DNA of 47,153 bases from Psychrobacillus antarcticus (GCF_029533155.1 NZ_JAIZDB010000023.1:1-47153); one strand, 5' to 3'; counted from the stretch's first letter, positions 35,074 to 44,290 are shown. Program-made: numbers and translations. The notes: a model not told the origin generated them from the letters alone.

Positions 35074-35800
35074 TGAAGTTGACCTAGGAATAACAGGCTG
35101 TAACTTTGGAGTAGCAGAAAGCGGATCCATCTGACTTGTACCAACCTTTGAAGACTTAGACGTCAATATCTCTACTAACAAGAGCTTCTGTAGGTAAACG
35201 AATCACAAGCTATGTAACCTTTCTCGCTTGTCCTAAAAAACAAGAGGAAGTGGATGGGTCGGGAGAGTTACATGTCGTAATTGTAGACAATGGTCGCTCC
35301 AAAATTCTCGGTACTGACTTTCAAGAAATTCTCCAATGCATTCGCTGCGGAGCATGCTTAAACGTGTACCCAGAATAACGGCACATTGGTGGGCATGCAT
35401 ATGGATCTACCTATCCAGGTCCTGTTAGTGCTCGACGGTTATGAGGATCACAAAGAACTACCGTACGCATCCACGCTGTGCGGTGCCTGTACAGATGTTT
35501 GTCCAGTGAAAATCCCATTGCATAGCCTTCTACTAAAGCATCGCCAAAAAATAGTAGAAACAGAAGGGAAAGCGCCTATTAGCGAGCGCCTCATGATGAA
35601 AGCATTTGGTTTCGGGGCATCTACAAACTTTGTATATACAGGGGGCTCCAAAATGGCAGTAGTTAGTATCAAAATGCTACTGAAAAACAAACAATCTATA
35701 TCAAATGGTCCAGGTCTTTTAAATGAATGAACAAATAGCCGGGATTTTCCAACCCCAAAACAAAGTCGTTTCCAAGACTGGATGAAAGAGCGGAAGGGAA
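35074..35800 (+). pseudogene. lutB: lutB remnant (lactate utilisation iron-sulfur protein)
   Basis: The fragments [66 protein letters not shown] and GPGLLNE are the conserved path of LutB, including its iron-sulfur cysteine motifs. They are split by stops and shifts (for example a stop after VYPE at about 35379). The start is missing and the sequence joins directly to the rhaB remnant, which indicates a deletion. Confidence 0.75.
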
Positions 35801-36406
35801 CGAAGGGTGGTTACACTACAAAGAAACAAAATAGAACTGCCTATTTCGAGTGTTTATAGTGCACTCAATAAAAACTTATTAACACAAGTATTCATCGAAT
35901 CTTCCAAACTGATCCGAGCAGATATAGTAGAAACAACTCAAACAAATATTATCAAAACCTTAAGTGAACCAATAAAAGAAATACTGCCATAAAAAGTACT
36001 TTCTTCTATAGAAAGAGGAAACGTAAAATTAGATGAATGGCTCCATGCTAATACGACCACATGGAATCCTGCATTAGGCTCACAAAATATTCAACATGCA
36101 GAACGAGCGACCATCGGACTCACCACCTGTGATCATGCGCTTGCGGAGTCCGGCGCAGTAGTTTTACTGACCGACATAACAAAGGAAGGTCGGTCAGTCT
36201 ATTACCAGAAATCCATGTCGTACTCATCCCTGCAAAATCGATTATTCCAAGATTACAGAAGAGCATGACAACACTAAGCGAACGCATAAAACAAGGAAAA
36301 CCTATACCGACCTGTATTAACTTTATTACCGGACCTAGTAACTCTGCTGATATAGAAAGTTATTTAGTAGTAGGAGTCCACGGGCATTGCGTACAATTTA
36401 CGTAAT
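35801..36406 (+). pseudogene. lutC: lutC remnant (lactate utilisation protein C)
   Basis: The fragments RADIVETTQTN, KVLSSIERGNVKLDEW, ALAESGAVVLL, EIHVVLIPAKSIIPRL, CINFITGPSNSADIE and VVGVHG follow LutC from N- to C-terminus. A TAA at 35990-35992 interrupts it where the related fragment at 32113-32150 has GAA, and a frame shift breaks the AVVLL/EGRSV region. The gene cannot give a full protein. The interval 36407-36569 holds only an orphan AAGGAGG site before the next remnant. Confidence 0.78.
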
Positions 36407-36569
36407 AATAGATGATGATATCTAAATAGAAAGTTTCTTAACAGTTTGATTGCAGAAATTAACTTCTGTAACAAGACTTTAATGCGTCAAAAAGGTTTAG
36501 CTAAATCTACTATAGGCCTATAATATCAATGGACGGGACTTTCCTACTAACTAAAAAGGAGGTATTTCA

Positions 36570-37097
36570 ATGCTAGGTTCCATAGAAGTGGGCGGTACGA
36601 AGTTGAACTGCGCAATAGGAGATGAACAAGGTAATATTAACAAGCAATTTCTAAATACACCGCAACACCCTGAAATGGGACATATAACTATAATAAGAGA
36701 CACTTCAGACATAAAAGATAGTGACTGTCCATTTCACACCAACTGCTTTGAGGGTTAGCATCGGGACCTGCTATTGAAAAACGCTTGGGCCCTAACGCAA
36801 AAAGTCTCCCAACAGATACATCCTGCATGGGAGACAATTGCAAACTGAATAGGGCAAGGAGTATATCAAATGATGCTTGCATATGCCCCTGATCGCATCA
36901 TTATAGGGGGTGGAGTGTTGAACCAAACCCAACTTCTTCTGAAAGTAAAACAAAATATCATCGAGAAACTTAACGATTACACCTATTATCCAGAACTTGC
37001 AAACTTAGAGAATACAATCATAGCACCAGCTTTAGGAGATAATGCTGGTTTAATAGGAGGGCTAATATTCGCAGGACAAATAAAAAAGCGACTATGA
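36570..37097 (+). pseudogene. ROK-family sugar kinase remnant (fructokinase-like)
   Basis: The start MLGSIEVGGTKLNCAIGDE is intact and has AAGGAGG upstream. It is followed by an internal deletion to HPEMGHI, then CPFHTNCFEG, GPAIEKRLGP, and finally APDRIIIGGGVLNQ and APALGDNAGLIGGL. These are ROK kinase motifs in order. A stop at about 36756 and frame shifts separate them, and roughly 100 residues are missing near the start. Confidence 0.75.
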
Positions 37098-37123
37098 TCA
37101 ACAGATCAAAGTCCCGATAAAAT

Positions 37124-37162
37124 AAGAAAAGAAGCATCCGAAGTTCAGATGCTTCTTTTCTT
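37124..37162 (+). terminator. Strong terminator after the ROK kinase remnant
   Basis: AAGAAAAGAAGCATC pairs perfectly over 15 bp with GATGCTTCTTTTCTT. The stretch 37163-37519 is AT-rich, with no gene seen. Confidence 0.8.
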
Positions 37163-37519
37163 GAGCGATAAAACGAAGGAAGTAGAAGGCTGCACATTAA
37201 TGAATGTACAAACAAGTTTACGGCGTTACACATTTATAAGTAACCTTCTATACTGTACATCATAACATAATATAAAAAAAAAGCACGCATTAAATACAAA
37301 AATATTAAAAAGTTTTTTAGAAAGATTTATTCTAAAGATTCACTCATTCAACGGATGAAATGAAAAACAAAATCTATCAATTTTAAAAATAGTAAAAATT
37401 ATTCACTAATAATACTAGCGTTATTGGATACATTGCTGTAATATGGAATATGTAATGGTGTCCTTGGTGCTTTCAAAATGTCAAACTCGAAAAAAACTGG
37501 TAATCTTTTACGATATTAG

Positions 37520-37553
37520 TTGATTTTAGCATATGAGTTTTGTATACTCATAT
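37520..37553 (+). promoter_or_regulatory. Promoter of the S-layer gene with overlapping dyad
   Basis: TTGATT (37520-37525) and TATACT (37543-37548) are separated by 17 bp. An inverted repeat ATATGAGT/ACTCATAT (37531-37538 and 37546-37553) overlaps the -10, so a repressor could compete with polymerase there. The leader to the ATG at 37648 is about 93 nt. Confidence 0.6.
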
Positions 37554-37647
37554 ATTAGTTAGGGTGACGATATTGGACGCGATCAGCGACCGGCATTACA
37601 CACTACAAAAAAATTGCACCACACAAGCGAAGGGAGATCACAAGTTT

Positions 37648-40600
37648 ATGAAGAAAACAGCTATCAAAATTGCAGCTTCAACTGCAGTAGCAGCTTCAGC
37701 TTTCGTTGCAGTAGCACCAGTTCAACAAGCTGATGCAGCAACTAACGCAACACAATTAGCAACAAACGCACAAAATGCAGGTACAGTACTAAAATGGGCT
37801 ATCTCTTATGAAGGTTCAGCAGATTTCAAAACTCGTCCATTCAACGAGTTTAATGCAGCTAAAAAAGCAGTTGCAGCAGCAGAGACAGCAGCAGCAAAAT
37901 TAGGTGCTAATGAAAAATTAAGCCTACAAGCTAAATTAGTAGATGCTAAAATTCAAATCGTACGCGCTACAGCTTATATTGATGCAATCACTTCAAGTGA
38001 AAAAATCAAAGCTTTAACAAGCAACCTTAATGCAGCAATCGCAACTGGTGATCTTGCTAAAGTTGAAACTGCTTACCATGCAGCTTCATTCGAATATAAA
38101 AAACAAGCTAAATTGTTGGACCGTGTATACGGACAATCTACTCGTGACGGTATCCGTAACGCAGTTAAACCGGCAATGGAAGCAGCACTTGACTCAGTTA
38201 AGTATGATGTAACTGTTAAAATGCACATTGACAAAGCTTCTGCTTTGATCAAAGCAGGTAAATTAGAAGAAGCAGCAGCTGAATTAGCTAAAGCAGATTA
38301 CAATTTAACTCTTAAAGATGCTAAATTCACATTCAAAACTCAATTACAAAAGAGCTATGACGATGCAGCTGTTTCACTTCCACTACAAGCAGTTTCTGCT
38401 ATTGGTGATGGTGCAAACCAAGTTACAGTTAAATTCTCTAAAGCTTATACTTCAGATGAAAAAATTACTACTTTAGAAGCTGGTCAATTTAAAATTAACG
38501 GATTAACTATTCAATCAGCAGTACTTTCAGCTGATAAAAAATCTGTATTATTAAGAACTTCTACTCAAAAAGCTAACACTGAGTATACTGTTACTTGGCA
38601 AGGTAAGACAGTTTCATTCAAAACACCAGCAGTAGCAGATACTTCAGGTATTGCAGTTAACCAAACTGACGTAGCTTACCTTGAAACTACTGATACACGT
38701 ACTTTCACATCTAAACTAACTAACACTGATGGTACTCCATATGTTGGTGGTGTAAAAATTTCACTAACTGCAGCTCAAATTACTACAGTTAACGGTACTT
38801 TAACTTCTGGTACAGCTTGGTCTGGTGTAACTGACTCAAATGGTAACCTAGTATTCACTGTTGGCGTACCAACTGGTAGCGCATCTGTAGTTGATGTAGT
38901 AGCAACTATCGAAAAAACTGATAGTGCTGAAACTTCTAAGAAAACAGCTAAAACTCATTTCTTTAAATTAGCTGCTGATGGAAATGTATCATCATTAGCT
39001 GTTAAAACATTCTACGTTTCTGCAGAAAATGATTATGTATATGCTAACTCTTTAAAATATAAATGGGATGCAAACGATCAATTCTTCATTCGTGGTCAAG
39101 TAGTATCACAAGCAGCGTTTGAAACTGCTTTGTCAAATGGCGATACACTTGCTGTAGACTACAAATCAAAAGTTGAAAACTCATCAACTTGGAATATTAC
39201 TAATGATGTAACTCTTGCAGCTGATGTAGAATTCACAAACCCAGCTAAAGAAAAAGTTACTTTTGATGGTTACAACTATGACTTAAGTGGTACAGCACAA
39301 GCTGGACACACAGTTAAAGTATACCGTGGTACTACATTAATGGGTACTTCAGTAGCTGATGCAAGCGGTAACTGGACTCTTCGTGGAGTTAACTTAACTC
39401 AAAATGTAGGAAACGAATTCAAAGCAATCCAATATGCACCTGGTAAAGATGGTGGATTAACTGGTGCTTTCGAAGGACTTGCTGCTACAGTATTAATCAA
39501 CGAAGGTGAATTTGCTTCAGAAGTATTATCTTTAACTGATATCGGTGATCCAGGATTATCTATTGGTGATACTTTAAACTTCACGTTTGAAAGATCATCA
39601 TATGGTCACGCATTCAAGAAGAACATAACTGGAACAATTACAGTTGCAGATGGAATTGGTCAATCTGTTGTTGTAAATGTTGAAGAAACGGGTACTAATA
39701 CATTAAAAGTTACTGGTTTTGCTACAAATAATGACAAATTCAAAAATAACTCTGCTTCATTAACAGTTACGGCTGCTACTGGAATAGTTAACCAAGATGA
39801 ACTTGCTTACAACGTAGCTGAATCTACTGATGTTTCATTAAACTTCGGTGGAACTGGTGCAGTTGCAGGTTCAGGTACAGTTTCTAATTTCACTGCTGCT
39901 TCTAATACATTTGTTGCAGGTGGAAATGGTTATACTTATAACGCGGCTACAGTATTGAAAAATGCTAATGGAACAGTAATTGCTTTTGGTGATGCAGCAA
40001 TTGATGCAGCACTAGCGAACGGTGATGTAGTTTCTAATATCGTAGTAGAAAACGGCGTTGTAAAATCATTAACAGGAGTAACAGTAGCTTCTGAACAAGC
40101 TAAAATTGCAGCAGTTAAAGTAGCAGCAGCAGGAGCTGGTATCTCAGCAGCAACATTAAATGCTGTAACTGACTTAACTCATAAAGGATCAGTAGCAGCT
40201 AACTTAGCAGCATATGAAGCTGCAATTGATGCATTAACAGCAGCTGATGTAGATACTCTTGCTGAATTACAAGCAGTAATTAACAAAGCTGATGCAAGTG
40301 TAGCAGTATCATCATTAGTAACTGCAATTACAACTGCTGATACTAACAAAGAAGTTAAAGATGCTAGAGCAGCTTACAATGCTTTAAGTGCAGCGGATCA
40401 AGCTAAAATTACTAATCTATCATTATTAGTAGCAGCTGAAAAAGCATTAGTAGACGCAAAAACAGCATTAGCAGCTAAAGTAGTAGATGCAGAAACAGTA
40501 TATAATACTCAAAAATCTAGATTAGCTACATTTGCAGCATCAGAAATTGATGCAATTAATACAAATAATGCTAGTGGATTTACAACATACAACACTGCAT

Positions 40601-40779
40601 TATCAACTTTAAAAACAGCAATTGATACAGCTAAAGCAGCAGCTGTAGTTGATGCAGACGCTTCATCTCCGACAACAATTGGTGGGGCTACATCTACACT
40701 AGATACTGCAGTTGGAACAGCTAATACAGCTAAAGCTACATTTGATGCTCTATCAGAAGTAGTATTAACTGGTAAATAA
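37648..40779 (+). CDS. S-layer protein (SbsC-like N-terminus)
   Basis: This 1043-residue secreted protein has a clear signal peptide (positive start, then AAASTAVAASAF-like core, cut at about QQADA-A). Residues 30-240 form an alpha-helical domain similar to the cell-wall-polymer-binding region of SbsC (KLLDRVYGQSTRDGIRNAV). Ig-like beta domains follow (about 250-750), then an Ala-rich helical C-terminus (about 790-1043). There are no SLH motifs. Anchoring through the N-terminus to a secondary cell wall polymer is expected by family. Codons are strongly biased to GCA/GCT and ACA/ACT, as in a highly expressed gene. GAAGGGAG lies upstream of the ATG at 37648; the frame upstream is leader. Confidence 0.88.
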   Translation: MKKTAIKIAASTAVAASAFVAVAPVQQADAATNATQLATNAQNAGTVLKWAISYEGSADFKTRPFNEFNAAKKAVAAAETAAAKLGANEKLSLQAKLVDAKIQIVRATAYIDAITSSEKIKALTSNLNAAIATGDLAKVETAYHAASFEYKKQAKLLDRVYGQSTRDGIRNAVKPAMEAALDSVKYDVTVKMHIDKASALIKAGKLEEAAAELAKADYNLTLKDAKFTFKTQLQKSYDDAAVSLPLQAVSAIGDGANQVTVKFSKAYTSDEKITTLEAGQFKINGLTIQSAVLSADKKSVLLRTSTQKANTEYTVTWQGKTVSFKTPAVADTSGIAVNQTDVAYLETTDTRTFTSKLTNTDGTPYVGGVKISLTAAQITTVNGTLTSGTAWSGVTDSNGNLVFTVGVPTGSASVVDVVATIEKTDSAETSKKTAKTHFFKLAADGNVSSLAVKTFYVSAENDYVYANSLKYKWDANDQFFIRGQVVSQAAFETALSNGDTLAVDYKSKVENSSTWNITNDVTLAADVEFTNPAKEKVTFDGYNYDLSGTAQAGHTVKVYRGTTLMGTSVADASGNWTLRGVNLTQNVGNEFKAIQYAPGKDGGLTGAFEGLAATVLINEGEFASEVLSLTDIGDPGLSIGDTLNFTFERSSYGHAFKKNITGTITVADGIGQSVVVNVEETGTNTLKVTGFATNNDKFKNNSASLTVTAATGIVNQDELAYNVAESTDVSLNFGGTGAVAGSGTVSNFTAASNTFVAGGNGYTYNAATVLKNANGTVIAFGDAAIDAALANGDVVSNIVVENGVVKSLTGVTVASEQAKIAAVKVAAAGAGISAATLNAVTDLTHKGSVAANLAAYEAAIDALTAADVDTLAELQAVINKADASVAVSSLVTAITTADTNKEVKDARAAYNALSAADQAKITNLSLLVAAEKALVDAKTALAAKVVDAETVYNTQKSRLATFAASEIDAINTNNASGFTTYNTALSTLKTAIDTAKAAAVVDADASSPTTIGGATSTLDTAVGTANTAKATFDALSEVVLTGK

Positions 40780-40818
40780 TCTCTTTTGAGAAAAGTAAAA
40801 TATAATTTTTAAATGAAA

Positions 40819-40865
40819 AGAAATGTCCTTTTGATCGAGAAATCGATTAAGGGCTTTTCTTTTTG
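40819..40865 (+). terminator. S-layer gene terminator 1
   Basis: AGAAATGTCCTT pairs with AAGGGCTTTTCT (one mismatch) and encloses an inner hairpin around TTGATCGAGAAATCGATT. A T run follows, 40 bp after the S-layer stop. Confidence 0.8.
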
Positions 40866-40945
40866 TATAGATTCCTGCTTCTCCTATAAAAGTTTAATTA
40901 TAATACTAACGATTTCTTTTAACAGATTTCAGAATCTAAATGAAG

Positions 40946-40979
40946 TAATCTTGGGTACCAGGTTCTAATACAATTCTGA
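40946..40979 (+). repeat. REP-like repeat, left copy
   Basis: These 34 bases contain GGGTACCAGGTTCT and match the reverse complement of 44059-44092 at 31 positions. The two copies face each other around the EVE-like, RAYT and yifB genes. RAYT transposases are known to mobilise short repeats of this size. Confidence 0.7.
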
Positions 40980-41018
40980 CAATTTGGTTTAAGAAAGCTT
41001 GGTTGTGAGGGGGGGGGG

Positions 41019-41070
41019 AAGTCTCTTGATCGAGAAATCGATTGGGGGGCTTTTTCTTTTTGTTTTTTTT
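41019..41070 (+). terminator. Second terminator related to the S-layer terminator
   Basis: The inner sequence TTGATCGAGAAATCGATT is identical to that in terminator 1. AAGTCTC pairs with GGGGCTT-type sequence using G-U pairs, and long T runs follow. A run of ten G residues (41009-41018) directly precedes it. Nothing else is seen between 40866 and 41171 apart from the REP-like repeat. Confidence 0.65.
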
Positions 41071-41171
41071 TCATAGGTCAGATCATGATTTAATATACAT
41101 AATGAAACTTTTTTACTAGTAGTTGCGTAAAGTCTAAAGTAGCGTATTAACAATGAAAAGGATGATTAATA

Positions 41172-41588
41172 GTGTCAAAAGTGTATATGGTAAATACGAA
41201 TAAAACACATAATACCAAAAATGAGACTGAGATGATAAATGACAAAAAAGTATCCGCTTATTATTCTCCGTGGAAGTATTTGATTGATGAGATTGAAGCG
41301 GGAGACATTGTTTATTTATATAGCAATGGTAATGGAATAATAGCAAGAGGAATTGCAACAGGGATAGTAGAATTGAGCGATATAGATAATCATGTTGACG
41401 AAGAGCATTATATGCATCTAGAGCGTTTTGAAACTTTGGAAATTCCATTGCCATCAGTAAAAGTAACAGAGCTAGCCAAGTCTATTACGGATGACAAGTA
41501 TACTATTAAATATAACCAGACAATGATTCATTTGCCATATTTTATTGGTTTAAGGGTATGGCAACATATAACTAAATACTATTTGTAA
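41172..41588 (+). CDS. EVE/PUA-like small protein 1
   Basis: This 138-residue protein starts with YMVNTNK and has the core GDIVYLYSNGNGIIARGIATG. That core matches the 134-residue protein at 46132 (GDKVLLYSNGSGIVARGIADG). The fold looks like an EVE/PUA-type barrel, which binds modified bases in DNA or RNA. The GTG start has AAAGGATGAT upstream. A bidirectional terminator separates it from the RAYT gene. Function in base recognition is inferred. Confidence 0.7.
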   Translation: MSKVYMVNTNKTHNTKNETEMINDKKVSAYYSPWKYLIDEIEAGDIVYLYSNGNGIIARGIATGIVELSDIDNHVDEEHYMHLERFETLEIPLPSVKVTELAKSITDDKYTIKYNQTMIHLPYFIGLRVWQHITKYYL

Positions 41589-41646
41589 ATCTATTTAATC
41601 GAGGGGATTTTCTCTATAGGGTAAATATAGTTAGTAAGTGGAAATA

Positions 41647-41687
41647 AATAATCTCTCTACCTTCTTTGGGAAAGTAGAGAGATTATT
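41647..41687. terminator. Bidirectional terminator between EVE-like gene 1 and RAYT gene
   Basis: AATAATCTCTCTAC pairs perfectly with GTAGAGAGATTATT. A/T-rich flanks on both sides allow termination in both directions, and the RAYT stop codon lies at its edge. Confidence 0.75.
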
Positions 41688-42261
41688 ATTGTTCATTAGG
41701 TTGCGGATTATATTCGATACAGTACCTCGAATATTCGGTTGGTGATTTTTCTCTACTTGTTGGAAGAAGGGATGGGAGAAGATCCAGATTTAAAAATGGA
41801 TGCGGACTTTTCCTATTATGAAAATAATAAGGATACGAAGAATAAGGATAGTGTTCTAATGATTGGACCATCGGATTTTTTGTTTCGATTGGATTGCGAT
41901 GTATATAGGAACTAACATGTAGTAATCCAGTAGGGTCTAAAATTTCTTTGGAATAGTACCGGTTTTCGTATATTTGACCTGTGTAATTGTGTTTTTTACG
42001 ATAGTAGTCACTGTATCTTCTATTAATAGGCATCATCAGTTTACCAATGGGTACATTCGGAGACTTTAAAAGAAAATGAAGGTGGTTTGTCATGATACAA
42101 TAAGCAAATATGTCAAAGGGATACTTATCAAATACGTAATTTAGAATGCGATAGTACTCGTTGACGTCTTGGTCTCCTCTGAAGATATTTTGGCGATTGT
42201 TGCCACGTACGATAATGTGATAGAAGCCGTTTGGATGCCAGTTTCTTTTTCTTCTAACCAT
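41686..42261 (-). CDS. REP-associated tyrosine transposase (RAYT, IS200-like Y1)
   Basis: This 191-residue protein has the Y1 transposase signature: GFYHIIVRGNNRQNIF, the HUH-type pair in MTNHLHFLL and a tyrosine in SSYIHRNP. ATG 42261 gives the usual start MVRRKRNWHPNGFYHI; an upstream in-frame start would lie deeper in yifB. The ATG overlaps the end of yifB by eight bases. RAYT proteins are single-copy, domesticated transposases that process short palindromic repeats. The REP-like pair at 40946 and 44059 is the probable substrate. Confidence 0.85.
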   Translation of the reverse strand: MVRRKRNWHPNGFYHIIVRGNNRQNIFRGDQDVNEYYRILNYVFDKYPFDIFAYCIMTNHLHFLLKSPNVPIGKLMMPINRRYSDYYRKKHNYTGQIYENRYYSKEILDPTGLLHVSSYIHRNPIETKNPMVQSLEHYPYSSYPYYFHNRKSPHPFLNLDLLPSLLPTSREKSPTEYSRYCIEYNPQPNEQ

Positions 42262-43798
42262 TGTTAAGTCTCTCGTTAGGAATGTTTTGTATCCCATTAG
42301 CTATACGCTTCCACTTTATCGCCTCTTCTAAAGAAGCTTTGCTAATGTTTGTTTCACCTGCTAAATCTGAGATTGTGCGAGCAATTCGAATGAGTTTTGC
42401 TTGTGTCCGATTGCTCCATTTTTCCTGGAAACAGATTGCTTGAAGCATTGTATGTTCTGCATCGGTTAACAATGCGGTTTGCATTAGAAGTGCGAATGGG
42501 ATATTACCGTTTAATTCACTGCTAGAATATCGTTCTTTTTGTATGCGTCTTGCATTTTGTACACGTTTTCGAATAATTTCAGAAGATTCTCCGACATCTG
42601 TTTTTGCTAACCCAACACTATGCAAAGTCAAGATGAAATCGATACGGTCTAAAAGTGGTCCAGATGCTTTTAATTGATAGGATTTTACTTGTGTTGGCGT
42701 ACATGTACAGTAGCGCTCATTCGATCCGAAGTACCCACAAGGACATGGATTGGTTGCAGCAATGAGTGAAAAAGAGGATGGATACGTCACAGATTGCCTT
42801 ACTCGATTGATGGTCACTTCTCCTGTTTCCATCGGTTGTCGAAGCATATCAAGTGCTTTTCGGGAAAACTCTCCTAATTCATCTAAAAACAGTACACCCT
42901 TATGAGCAAGTGAAATCTCTCCGGGTTTTGGGAATGTTCCGCCCCCAATAAGAGAAACTGCAGATGCAGAATGATGAGGATGCCGGTAAGGTGGTCTCTT
43001 GGAAAAACCTCTATTCTCCTTGGCAAGATGATAGATTCCAAAAACCTCCAACATATCATCATTCGATAAATCCGGTAAAATAGTATGAAAAGCATCCGCA
43101 AGCATCGTTTTCCCACATCCTGGAGGACCGTTAAGTAAAACATGATGGCCACCAGCTGCTGCTATTTCTAATACACGTTTCGCTTCAGCATGTCCACGAA
43201 CATTCGCAAAATCTGTATACATATCAGAGTCATCTGCATGAGAAGACTCATTTGGTAATAGGAGATCTTCTTGCGAAAGGTTTAGTACTTGTTGTCCACG
43301 TAAATAAGTTAATAAATCTGAAATAGTATGAATTGGAACAAATTCTACTGCTTTCATCTTTCCAAGAAATCTAATATCAATTGGAGGTAAAATAATCCGT
43401 TCAAACCCTAATAATACAGCTTGTTGGATAGCAGGTATTAATCCATGGAATGGGACGAGGTTACCAGATAAGGAAAGGGCAGCGAGAAAACAAGTATTCC
43501 TGCCAGTTGGCAAAGGCTCCACCACCATTTTTTGCAACACAGCAATAAGCATCGCACAATCATGACCAGTACCTGTCTTTCGTTTGTCAGCCGGCGATAG
43601 ATGAATCGTTATTTTTTTCATGGATACATCGACGCCAAGTGTATGTAAACAACTTAATATACGTTCTTTCGACTCTTTCATCGGTGCATCTGGCAATCCA
43701 ATAATAATGCATGCTTCTTTTTCATCCCGTACATTTGCTTCCACCACAACTCTGTGCCCGCGCATCCCTTCTAATCCAACACTCGTCACTTGTTCCAA
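42254..43798 (-). CDS. yifB: YifB/ComM-family magnesium-chelatase-like AAA+ ATPase
   Basis: This protein of about 514 residues has the ComM layout. An N-terminal Lon-protease-like fold (IIGLPDAPMKESKERI, HLSPADKRKTG) is followed by an AAA+ domain with Walker A GPPGCGKTM, Walker B VLFLDELGEF and the CPCGYFG cysteine motif, then a C-terminal helical domain. ComM is a helicase that promotes branch migration during natural transformation. The start is uncertain: TTG 43798 has AAAGGATGTG nine bases upstream, but GTG 43810, GTG 43822 or a start up to 43891 are possible. Confidence 0.9.
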   Translation of the reverse strand: MEQVTSVGLEGMRGHRVVVEANVRDEKEACIIIGLPDAPMKESKERILSCLHTLGVDVSMKKITIHLSPADKRKTGTGHDCAMLIAVLQKMVVEPLPTGRNTCFLAALSLSGNLVPFHGLIPAIQQAVLLGFERIILPPIDIRFLGKMKAVEFVPIHTISDLLTYLRGQQVLNLSQEDLLLPNESSHADDSDMYTDFANVRGHAEAKRVLEIAAAGGHHVLLNGPPGCGKTMLADAFHTILPDLSNDDMLEVFGIYHLAKENRGFSKRPPYRHPHHSASAVSLIGGGTFPKPGEISLAHKGVLFLDELGEFSRKALDMLRQPMETGEVTINRVRQSVTYPSSFSLIAATNPCPCGYFGSNERYCTCTPTQVKSYQLKASGPLLDRIDFILTLHSVGLAKTDVGESSEIIRKRVQNARRIQKERYSSSELNGNIPFALLMQTALLTDAEHTMLQAICFQEKWSNRTQAKLIRIARTISDLAGETNISKASLEEAIKWKRIANGIQNIPNERLNNG

Positions 43799-44000
43799 TT
43801 TAAAAGTCACATCCTTTGCCACTATCCTAATAGAAAGGAGCAAATAAGTAAATTGTCCTAAAAACGCAACAATGGCAATTTGGGCAGTCAAAAGGAAGAA
43901 TTTCGCATCAAAATTTCATTTTTGAAGCAAAAAGTGGTCCCAAAATTAAATTTTAGATAATCACGAAGATAGTGAAAGATTACATCTATTACAAAGAAAG

Positions 44001-44026
44001 GCTCCTCTATCAAAAAAACGAGGAGC
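44001..44026. terminator. Hairpin in the yifB upstream gap
   Basis: GCTCCTC pairs perfectly with GAGGAGC around a 12-base A-rich loop. The flanking T run is weak, so it may be a terminator for a lost neighbour. No gene was found in 43892-44120. Confidence 0.45.
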
Positions 44027-44058
44027 TTACAAGGCATTACAAAATCGTCCGAATAGTA

Positions 44059-44092
44059 TCTGAATTGTATGAGAACCTGGTACCCTAGATTA
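44059..44092 (-). repeat. REP-like repeat, right copy (inverted)
   Basis: The reverse complement contains GGGTACCAGGTTCT and matches 40946-40979 at 31 of 34 bases. It faces the left copy. Confidence 0.7.
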
Positions 44093-44120
44093 AGTCACCA
44101 AAACACTAGGACTTCCCTGG

Positions 44121-44255
44121 TCTGTCCTTGTCTTATTAAAAGATTTCAGTGACGAGTTCAATATCACCCAGCGAGCAATCATGGAGATTGCGCTTGCGGA
44201 ATTCTTTCAAAAATATGGGTATGAGGAGAAACTTATGCAGGTATTGCATAACTGA
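44121..44255 (+). pseudogene. Remnant of a small DNA-binding-like protein
   Basis: The frame ends in LKDFSDEFNITQRAIMEIAL, then FFQKYGYEEKLMQVLHN and a stop. This resembles the C-terminal half of a small ribbon-helix-helix-type protein. There is no start codon with a ribosome binding site, and the left side meets the REP-like repeat region, so it is most likely a truncated gene. Confidence 0.5.
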
Positions 44256-44259
44256 CTAC

Positions 44260-44290
44260 AAGAGAGGATTATTTAATCAATCCTCTCTTA
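44260..44290 (+). terminator. Terminator after the small remnant
   Basis: AAGAGAGGATT pairs perfectly with AATCCTCTCTT and TATTTTC follows. The interval 44291-44564 is AT-rich; two similar stretches around ATGTATATTTTTTTCGGA (about 44435-44455) and ATGTACTTTTTTTCCGAA (about 44464-44482) may be operator half-sites. Confidence 0.7.
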
